Below are positions 7,718-14,083 of a DNA stretch of 48,246 nt, piece by piece; position 1 is the stretch's first letter, and every line of letters begins with the position of its first letter. Made by a program: the position numbers and the translations under genes. The stretch is from NCBI GenBank assembly GCA_037445875.1, contig JBBIJR010000020.1, positions 1-48,246 on the forward strand. The letters are read 5' to 3'. The stretch is from JBBIJR01 sp037445875. Lineage in GTDB: Bacteria > CLD3 > SB21. The notes beneath the pieces are model-generated. The model had not been told where the DNA came from and searched no databases. It saw only the letters and a list, made by a program, of their open reading frames with translations.

Positions 7718-7754
7718 GCCTAACCGGAGCCAGGCGCACGGTTTAGCCGTTTTC
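7718..7754 (+). terminator. Possible terminator hairpin after higBA
   Basis: CTAACCG and CGGTTTAG form a stem with one bulged T and a 12-nt loop, followed closely by TTTT (7751-7754). It could also be a decayed attC remnant, because GCCTAAC occurs in the left arm; the arms are too close together for a normal attC. Confidence 0.35.
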
Positions 7755-7768
7755 GCTCAGAGGAACCC

Positions 7769-8119
7769 ATGGATACACACCGCATCTTCAAGATGGCTTT
7801 CGCCAACGTGTACCCGCACTACGTCCAGAAGGCGGAGAAGAATGGGCGCGCGAAGCAGGAAGTCGACGAAGTCATCTGCTGGCTGACGGGTTACAGCCCC
7901 CAGGCGCTCGCGAAACAGATCAAGGAGAAGAAGGACTTCGAGACGTTTTTTCGCGAGGCCCCATCTTTCCATCCCAACGCCGGCAAGATCACCGGCCTCA
8001 TCTGCGGCGTACGCATCGAAGAAATCGAAAACCCGCTGATGCGGAAGATCCGCTGCATGGACAAGCTGGTGGACGAGTTGGCCAGGGGCAGGCCGATGGA
8101 GAGGATTCTACGCAAGTGA
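7769..8119 (+). CDS. DUF2200 family protein
   Basis: 116-residue soluble protein of the DUF2200 family, recognised from HRIFKMAFANVYPHYVQKAEK, DEVICWLTGYS, DFETFFREAP and the C-terminal IRCMDKLVDELARGRPMERIL. The function of this family is unknown; members are small, conserved, monocistronic and widespread in bacteria. An AGAGGA ribosome-binding site precedes the ATG. Length is normal for the family, with no sign of truncation. Small single genes of unknown function like this are common in cassette arrays, but no attC flanks it here. Confidence 0.9.
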   Translation: MDTHRIFKMAFANVYPHYVQKAEKNGRAKQEVDEVICWLTGYSPQALAKQIKEKKDFETFFREAPSFHPNAGKITGLICGVRIEEIENPLMRKIRCMDKLVDELARGRPMERILRK

Positions 8120-8292
8120 TTCCCCCTCTCCATCGTGCGCGTGTAGTTGAGTTACCGCGGCCTTTCACGAGATACGCCACGCCGATTCGATCGCGCGACT
8201 CCGCACCGTAGATGCGGATAGGGACGTTCCCGACACACCGCCCTTCGACGAGTTAGCTGCCGTGCATCAGACTCGAATAAAAAGACGCAATC

Positions 8293-9540
8293 ATGTCCAC
8301 GCAAGATGAAATAGACGAACTGTACAGACAGGTGGAGCACGATCGGTATCTGATCCGCTATCATGCCTGCAACCAACTTCTGAAATGTCATGGTTTCAAG
8401 GAAGAGATCCCGGAATTTCGTTCCATTTTTCTCAACATCCTCAGCAAAGACATGGATCATCCGACGGAAGGCGAAAAGCAAAACTTTGCCGGGGCTGCTG
8501 CTCAATTGAAACAGTTGTTCGTCGAGAAGGATCGGCCGGTGGAGTACGAACATTTTACTCCTGAACAGCTCAACGACACATTGATCGAAGCGTGTTCGAA
8601 ATCTCAGACCGACTTAAATCTATTGAAGCGCCTGGTTGCATTGGGTGCGGATGTGAATCATCGTGATCGATCCGGCGCAACGCCGCTCATGGTAGCCTCG
8701 AGCGCTAACGAAGAGATTGTTTCCTTCTTCATCGATGCCGGCGCACGTCTCAATGAGAACTACCCCCATTCTCAACATACCCCGTGGCTGCATTTTGTAA
8801 AACATGCTTCGGCAGCATTGATTCAAAAAATGATCGAACACGGCGCGGAGATCCATGCTCGTGACAGCAACGGGCAAACGGCGCTGCACCTCGTTGCAGA
8901 AAAACCTCATCGTGTGGACGGGCTCCAGCTGCTGCTCTCGCGAGGAGCGGATATTCACGCTCTGGACCATCAGGGTCAGCATGCGCTGATGTACGCGGTA
9001 GGATTCGGCAGCAGGGAAGCGGCGGAGATTTTGATCAAGGCCGGTATAGATGCCAATGCCGCGAATTCGTCTGGCGACACAGCGCTTCACCGCGCCGTGG
9101 AACGGGAACGTCCCGAAATGGTCGAACTGCTGCTGCAGTACCGCGCCGATCCGTATCATCCAAATGCGAAGGGCCAAACGCCGTATCAGTTGGCCATAGA
9201 CAAAGGGTCGCCTTTGGCTAAACGGCTGGATGCAGCCGCCTACGAGCGTTACCTGCTCAGCGAGGACCATTCCAACATCCAGCGTATTCGAAAAACCATC
9301 ATCGAGTCTCTCCAATTGGGTCGCGTTTTCACGTCATCGGATCACGAGGGCGTAACCAGAATTTACTTTAATGAGCATGATGGCAAGTTCTACCATGCGA
9401 GGCAGGATCACAATTATGCCGAGAGCCTTTCACCCTATGCTCATGAAGAGGATGTGCTGCAGGAACTCTATAACACGACGAAGTACGGCTGGGATAAAGA
9501 AATCAAAGTGTGGGAAGATATCCTGAGTCGTCTGCAATGA
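8293..9540 (+). CDS. Ankyrin-repeat protein
   Basis: 415 residues without signal peptide or membrane segment. An N-terminal helical region (1-95) is followed by about six ankyrin repeats (roughly 96-310), with clear consensus pieces such as LKRLVALGADVNHRDRSGAT, GQTALHLVAEKP and GDTALHRAVERERPEMVELL. The C-terminal 100 residues (IRKTIIESLQLGRVFTSSDHEGVTRIYF onward) match nothing I recognise. Ankyrin repeats bind other proteins; the partner cannot be inferred. It stands alone, separated by more than 150 bp from its neighbours, and is less GC-rich than the restriction operon, which suggests a different origin. Confidence 0.85.
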   Translation: MSTQDEIDELYRQVEHDRYLIRYHACNQLLKCHGFKEEIPEFRSIFLNILSKDMDHPTEGEKQNFAGAAAQLKQLFVEKDRPVEYEHFTPEQLNDTLIEACSKSQTDLNLLKRLVALGADVNHRDRSGATPLMVASSANEEIVSFFIDAGARLNENYPHSQHTPWLHFVKHASAALIQKMIEHGAEIHARDSNGQTALHLVAEKPHRVDGLQLLLSRGADIHALDHQGQHALMYAVGFGSREAAEILIKAGIDANAANSSGDTALHRAVERERPEMVELLLQYRADPYHPNAKGQTPYQLAIDKGSPLAKRLDAAAYERYLLSEDHSNIQRIRKTIIESLQLGRVFTSSDHEGVTRIYFNEHDGKFYHARQDHNYAESLSPYAHEEDVLQELYNTTKYGWDKEIKVWEDILSRLQ

Positions 9541-9715
9541 GCCATAGCGTTGCAGAAAGGCCATTGGTTTCAGGATCGAGGGCATGGATTGGAATGAAGT
9601 TAATATCTCAGGACACCGCGATCCCCGTCTCCGCGCATCCATCGTCGCCGGCGGCGGATGGAGCCGGTGGGAGCGAGTCGTCAGATGGGTGTCACTCCTG
9701 CGTTGAGTTCTGCTT

Positions 9716-10082
9716 ATGAGACTTCGAGGGTTGTTACAGTCTGACCCTTCTGCTAAGCTAAGTATATGGACGAGCCTTGGGGTGCTTGTTCTCATGGCGG
9801 TCTTCACGCTGGTTAGTCTCGCCGCGTTGTTGTCGGACAACGTCGCCCGGGTGGACGGCTCGAGGCTTATCAACACCGGTTACGCTGCGTTGTCGGTCTT
9901 CGGTGAAATCTTAGCGCTGATTGGGATCATTGCAGCACTGAGCGCTGTCCGACGCAAACGTGGGTTCAGTCTTGCCCTCATCCTCGGACTGACAGGGAAC
10001 CTAATCGGTTTTTTTTTTGTTTCTGCCGGCCACCCTGGCGCTGCTGCTTACAGGCTTCTTGAGCCTGCTGGAGTATTTCTGA
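9716..10082 (+). pseudogene. Membrane protein gene with a frameshift in a 10-T run
   Basis: The reading frame from 9716 encodes a protein with three hydrophobic segments (SLGVLVLMAVFTLVSLAALL; YAALSVFGEILALIGIIAAL; FSLALILGLTGNLIGFFF). At 10009-10018 there is a run of ten T. In the original frame translation continues to 10240 with non-membrane sequence, but removing one T gives LFLPATLALLLTGFLSLLEYF and a stop at 10082, a convincing fourth membrane segment and end. So the gene is either frameshifted, phase-variable, or carries a sequencing error. Family not recognised. Start could also be at a later ATG (9794). Confidence 0.65.
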
Positions 10083-10720
10083 AGTCGGGCCTCTCCAGAG
10101 CTGTGACCATTTCCTGTGGGGTGCGGGAGTTTAAGGATCTCGAGTCGAATGAGACCTCGCAACGCTCCGGAAGCCAGCGCGATACGGACCGTCGTCTTGA
10201 TGGGTATCATCGTCGGACTGCTCTGGCTGAAACAACGTAGGACTCAACGAGGGCACAGTGCGTCCTGACCACGGCATCATTGAAAGTTTCGTGTGGCGGA
10301 TGATCGGTTCGATGAGTACTTTGAAAGGCCGTCTGCGAAAGCGTCCTTATCTTCACAAAGAGTAGTCATCAGAATTCTCAGCAGCTCAAGCGGATCCCAA
10401 CCGGGGAGCGTGAAATTGTGGAAGGGATGGGTGCATAACTTGCAGTCGTACTTGTCGACGGCTTAGTAATCGCTTCATGATGGACATAGCATGTCACGAG
10501 GTCCCAACCCCTCCCTGCTCTCCCCTTGCGCGAAAATGGTCATCTCGATTATGTGAATCCTGACCCGCACACGGGGAGGGTCGGGGAGAGGTTCGAGCAG
10601 GTGTAAACAGTTTCATGCCCTCATGAGTAGTTGCCTTGTTATGCTTTTGACGGAAAGTCGAGCAGGGCGGCTGAAGCAGGGTCTCAGGACATCACGCATA
10701 CCCAAACGTATGGAGAATAC
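10083..10720. other. Intergenic stretch without a recognisable gene
   Basis: About 640 bp. The first 160 bp are the out-of-frame tail of the previous gene. The rest has no convincing coding frame. It holds an imperfect inverted repeat (10506-10593, listed separately). No promoter stands out. Confidence 0.5.
10506..10593. repeat. Imperfect inverted repeat, C-rich/G-rich arms
   Basis: Left arm 10506-10525 (AACCCCTCCCTGCTCTCCCC) and right arm 10573-10593 match as reverse complements at about 17 of 21 positions, with a 47-bp loop. Resembles common dispersed intergenic hairpins; function unknown. Confidence 0.5.
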
Positions 10721-11254
10721 ATGAAAGGCATATCGCTGCATGTTGCCCTGCTGTTGTCGCTCCTGCTCAGCGGCAACCCGGCCTACGGCCAGGACTCTTC
10801 CCGGGCCGGTCCGAAAAGGCCGCGAACGGCGGATGATTACAAACCCCGCACCTTGAAGGAACTCGCCGCCACAGGACCGGATGCATCGAGTCTTGGTAAC
10901 AAGGAAGAAACGATGATCGTGCACGCCATGACCCTTCCATCGCGAGCCCGCGTGACCTATTCAGACCGTGCGAGAACACTGCCGGAAATAAAGAAGGAGG
11001 TCCTTCGCCAGTGGGCGCGGCTCTATGCGGGCTTCCCCGAGGGCTACACCGGGCCTTACGTTACGGAAGTTCTTTTCAGCGAGGACGGAGTGGAGTACTG
11101 GCTGGCTGTCCGGAAGGAGTCACGGGAAGAGTTCGCGCGGGGGATGAGAGCAGGAGATGAAGTGGACCTGTATGTGATTCGAGTAGGTGCGGCAAAGATT
11201 TCCGATCGGTGGGAGACGGTGGTTCTTGTCGAGAGTTTTCAAAGGGTGAAGTGA
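10721..11254 (+). CDS. Secreted protein of unknown function
   Basis: 177 residues with a clear Sec signal peptide (MKGISLHVALLLSLLLSGNPAYG, cleavage near AYG-QD). The mature part has a basic, proline-containing linker (residues 24-50), then an alpha/beta region with SRARVTYSDRARTLPEIKKEVLRQW and TEVLFSEDGVEYWLAVRKES. The frame is open further upstream, but TGGAGA at 10711-10716 and the signal peptide fix the start at 10721. It is followed after 9 bp by the glycosylase gene, so the two may be co-transcribed. I do not recognise the family. Confidence 0.75.
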   Translation: MKGISLHVALLLSLLLSGNPAYGQDSSRAGPKRPRTADDYKPRTLKELAATGPDASSLGNKEETMIVHAMTLPSRARVTYSDRARTLPEIKKEVLRQWARLYAGFPEGYTGPYVTEVLFSEDGVEYWLAVRKESREEFARGMRAGDEVDLYVIRVGAAKISDRWETVVLVESFQRVK

Positions 11255-11263
11255 TCTGCAAAG

Positions 11264-11761
11264 ATGCGGCTCTGGAGTATTCATCCGAAGTACCTTGACG
11301 CACAAGGCCTCGTCGCCCTGTGGCGCGAGTCCCTTCTTGCGCAGGCCGTGCTGCAGGGAAGGACGAACGGATACCGTCATCACCCTCAACTTCGCAGGTT
11401 CCGGGATCATCGTTCTCCCATCGCCGCGATAGCCGAGTACTTGAGGGGTATCCACGACGAGGCCGCCCGGCGCAAGTACCGCTTTGCAGCCGGTAAGATC
11501 AACGGTTCAAGAACACGAGTTCGGATCGCCGTCACCCGAGGCCAGATGCTGTTTGAGTGGCATCACTTGCTTGAAAAACTCCGAACGCGCAGTCCGGAGC
11601 AATATGCTCGGCTTGCGAGCGTCGCACGTCCGCGGCCGCACCCATTCTTCCGTGAAGTCCACGGCACGGTTGAATCATGGGAACGACCAAAGCCATCGGC
11701 CAGCCAGGCTGCTTGCGTCTCCGAAGACCGCACACGGATTTGCACGAATGGAACGGGTTAG
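11264..11761 (+). CDS. Pyrimidine-dimer DNA glycosylase (T4 endonuclease V-like), C-terminus altered
   Basis: 165 residues. The N-terminus MRLWSIHPKYLDAQGLVALW, then LLAQAVLQG and GYRHHPQLRRF, and the C-terminal EWHHLLEKLRTRSPEQYARL with RPHPFFREV are the pattern of the Pyr_excise family (T4 endonuclease V relatives). These enzymes excise UV-induced pyrimidine dimers. The family-like part ends near VESWER (about residue 141); the last 20 residues (SEDRTRICTNGTG at the end) are translated from the ATCCGTG-type repeat that starts near 11731. The repeat seems to have supplied a new stop codon. The core is complete, so activity may persist. Confidence 0.85.
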   Translation: MRLWSIHPKYLDAQGLVALWRESLLAQAVLQGRTNGYRHHPQLRRFRDHRSPIAAIAEYLRGIHDEAARRKYRFAAGKINGSRTRVRIAVTRGQMLFEWHHLLEKLRTRSPEQYARLASVARPRPHPFFREVHGTVESWERPKPSASQAACVSEDRTRICTNGTG

Positions 11762-12145
11762 CACGGATAATAACCATGTTTGAATCCGTGTACGTTCGTT
11801 CAATCCGTGNNNNNNNNNNNNNNNNNNNNNNNNNNNNNNNNNNNNNNNNNNNNNNNNNNNNNNNNNNNNNNNNNNNNNNNNNNNNNNNNNNNNNNNNNNN
11901 NNNNNNNNNTGTATCCGTGTTCTATCGTATTCGAAAACGGCACACGGATTTACACGGATCAAACGGATTCGCACGGATAATACCAAGGGTGAACAATCCG
12001 TGGTAATCCGTCTAATCCGTGTGTATCCGTGTTCTATCGTATTCGAAAACGGCACACGGATTTACACGGATCAAACAGATTCGCACGGATGATACCCATG
12101 TCTGAATCCGTGTACATCCGTTCAATTCGTGTTCATCCGTGTTCC
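11731..12145. repeat. Tandem ATCCGTG/CACGGAT repeat array, interrupted by the gap
   Basis: Dense mixture of CACGGAT and its complement ATCCGTG. To the right of the gap there are two 112-bp units (11910-12021 and 12022-12133) whose first halves are nearly identical (TGTATCCGTGTTC, then CGAAAACGGCACACGG). To the left of the gap 11731-11810 matches the second half of such a unit, so at least three units exist. Each unit can fold on itself. No coding potential. A related copy in opposite orientation lies at the window end (48107-48246). Confidence 0.9.
11811..11909. other. Assembly gap (99 N)
   Basis: Run of 99 undetermined bases within the tandem repeat. True length is unknown. Linkage of the left 11.8 kb to the right part depends on the scaffolding. 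Confidence 1.
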
Positions 12146-12165
12146 ATGTTTCTTCCGCCCGAGAT

Positions 12166-12200
12166 AAAAAAAAGCGCAGGTCCGTGACTACCTGCGCTTT
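12166..12200 (-). terminator. Rho-independent terminator for the minus-strand T9SS gene
   Basis: Perfect 11-bp stem AAAGCGCAGGT (12171-12181) / ACCTGCGCTTT (12190-12200) with an 8-nt loop. On the minus strand it is followed by a run of T (the A run at 12166-12173 on the plus strand). It lies 72 bp past the stop of the gene at 12272-13960. Confidence 0.85.
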
Positions 12201-12271
12201 GTGGCAGCTGCACGCATTCGACGCACAGCCATCTCCCTACCTAACAAAGGAGATTCTTTCCTAATCCCGCC

Positions 12272-13960
12272 TTATTTGATGAGCAGCATCTTGCGCGTCC
12301 GCTTGAAATCGCCGGACTCGAGTCGATAGAAGTACACGCCCGATGCGACGTCCGCCGCATTCCACTGCACTTCATACGCACCCGCTGCTTTGAACCCGTC
12401 CACCAGCACGGCCACTTTCTGGCCCAGGACATTGTACACCGTCAGCTTTACCCTGGCGTCGCTGCGCACATCGAAACGGATGGTCGTGTTCGGATTGAAA
12501 GGATTCGGGAAATTCTGCCTGAGCACGAAATCCGACGGCGTGCCGCCAACCTTGACGGCGTTGTCCTTCACGTCCACGACGACGCCGAGTTCGGACAGGG
12601 CCGTCCACCCGCCGATCCAGTTGTTGCTAGGGCCGAAGGCGCCGTAGTAATCGGCCTGCGTCCACCAGGGGTCCGCCGGCAGGGCCTTGCGCGGCAGGGT
12701 ATAAGCCGGACTGCCCGCCAACGGACGGAAATCGCCTCCCCCGCCCGCCACACGCGTCAGGTTGGTGAACTGCGGATCGGCGATCGTGTTCGCGTGGCCG
12801 CCGTTGGAGAGGTAGGTGTACTGGAAGTTCTTCGAGACGAACTGATTGAACGCGGTATAGCCAGCGCCTTTGTACCAGAGATTGTTCTGATGGACCAGTT
12901 GATCGACGCTGTCGATGAGGCGGTTGTAGCACGTGGCGCCGGAGCCGGAGTCGATGTTGAAGTTGTTGGTGCCCTGGAAATCCGCGAAAATGCTGTTGAA
13001 GATGCGGCCGCCGGCAAATTCCTTGTACCGCACCGCGTTGCCGCCCGCCGTGGCCGTGTCCCCGCGTCCGATGAACGTCACGTTGTACATCGCCGGATTG
13101 GACAGGGGCGGATTGGTGAGGGCGCCGACGTCGCCGCTGTCGAATTCGCCGATGTTGTCGCCTTTGTTCCGCGCCTGCAGCGCAAACCAGAACTGATGAT
13201 TCCCGCGGAAACCGTGGTCGTAGTCGAACGCATCGTCGTCGGCAAACACGGACGCCAGGTACCGCGTGTTACACGTGCCGCCGAAGAACTCGAACCCGTC
13301 GTCGGCGCTGTTGAACGACTCGACGTACTCCACCACGGTGCGGCTGCCCACACATCCCATCGTCAACGATTGGAGTTCCTTGTTGGCCTCGACGAGCACG
13401 CCGGAGTATCGGATCGAGACGTACCGGAACACGCCGGAACTGTCGTTGTCGTCCGCTCCGCCGTACTCCCCGCGGGCATCCCCGGGCGGCAGGCCCTCAA
13501 TAATGGCCGTCGCCGCGATGTTGAGTGTCGCCTTGCCGCAGAGGATCACCCCGCCCCAGAGACCCTGGTCGAGCGTGTAGTCAACGCCGGGGTCCGGCCC
13601 GTTGTCGGGCAAGGCCACGCTGTCATACTCGGAGGTGAACACAATCGGCTGCGTCGGCGTGCCCTCGGCATGGATGTACGCGCTCTTGCAGATGACCAGA
13701 CAACTGCCGAGGTCGATGCCGTTGCTCGGATCCTGCACGCCCTTGATGACCGTTCCCGATTGGATGGTCAGCGTACCCGGCGCTTCATAATACACATAGC
13801 CGTCCAGAACGTACACCGTGTCGCGGTAGAAGGTGTAGTTCGACCCTCCGATCGAGGCGTCGGTGATCACCTTTCGCGGTTTGCCGGTGTCCGTGGTCTG
13901 CGCCCACAGCATCGAGGACATCAGGAAGGCAAGTAACACAACCATAGCGCTTCTTTTCAT
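12272..13960 (-). CDS. Secreted T9SS cargo protein with parallel beta-helix-like body
   Basis: 562 residues. Sec signal peptide MKRSAMVVLLAFLMSSMLWA, then a body with glycine/asparagine-rich repeats reminiscent of right-handed beta-helix proteins (GTLTIQSGTVIKG, WGGVILCGKATLN, VFRYVSIRYSGV, GFEFFGGTCNTRYLASVFADDDAFD, RIFNSIFADFQG). It ends in a classic type A sorting domain (about 483-562): FVLRQNFPNPFNPNTTIRF, VYNVLGQKVAVLVDG, YEVQWNAADVASGVYFYRLE, RTRKMLLIK. The type IX system would recognise this domain and release or anchor the protein outside the cell. GAGGAG precedes the start on the minus strand. The specific role of the body is not known; similar proteins are often annotated only as T9SS cargo. 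A terminator follows. Confidence 0.9.
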   Translation of the reverse strand: MKRSAMVVLLAFLMSSMLWAQTTDTGKPRKVITDASIGGSNYTFYRDTVYVLDGYVYYEAPGTLTIQSGTVIKGVQDPSNGIDLGSCLVICKSAYIHAEGTPTQPIVFTSEYDSVALPDNGPDPGVDYTLDQGLWGGVILCGKATLNIAATAIIEGLPPGDARGEYGGADDNDSSGVFRYVSIRYSGVLVEANKELQSLTMGCVGSRTVVEYVESFNSADDGFEFFGGTCNTRYLASVFADDDAFDYDHGFRGNHQFWFALQARNKGDNIGEFDSGDVGALTNPPLSNPAMYNVTFIGRGDTATAGGNAVRYKEFAGGRIFNSIFADFQGTNNFNIDSGSGATCYNRLIDSVDQLVHQNNLWYKGAGYTAFNQFVSKNFQYTYLSNGGHANTIADPQFTNLTRVAGGGGDFRPLAGSPAYTLPRKALPADPWWTQADYYGAFGPSNNWIGGWTALSELGVVVDVKDNAVKVGGTPSDFVLRQNFPNPFNPNTTIRFDVRSDARVKLTVYNVLGQKVAVLVDGFKAAGAYEVQWNAADVASGVYFYRLESGDFKRTRKMLLIK

Positions 13961-14083
13961 TTCAGCTACTCCTCTTTTTTGGGATTGTTCCGAAAGTTTG
14001 ACTTTGCCAGCTCAGTTTAGTGCGCTTTTGTTTCCTGCCTGCAACCGGCATGTATCCGATGCGTTAAATCCGCTGCGGTCGCG

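Noticed and set aside
7718..7747. Possible third attC after higA (GCCTAAC ... GTTTAGC)
   Set aside because: Arms are only 30 bp apart, the R boxes do not match each other, and L arms are missing. Kept only as a possible terminator.
11675..12055. Open frames running through the N gap
   Set aside because: They consist of unknown bases and repeat sequence.
11731..12145. CRISPR array
   Set aside because: Short words repeat in both orientations at irregular distances, the large units are 112 bp tandem copies, and there are no unique spacers.
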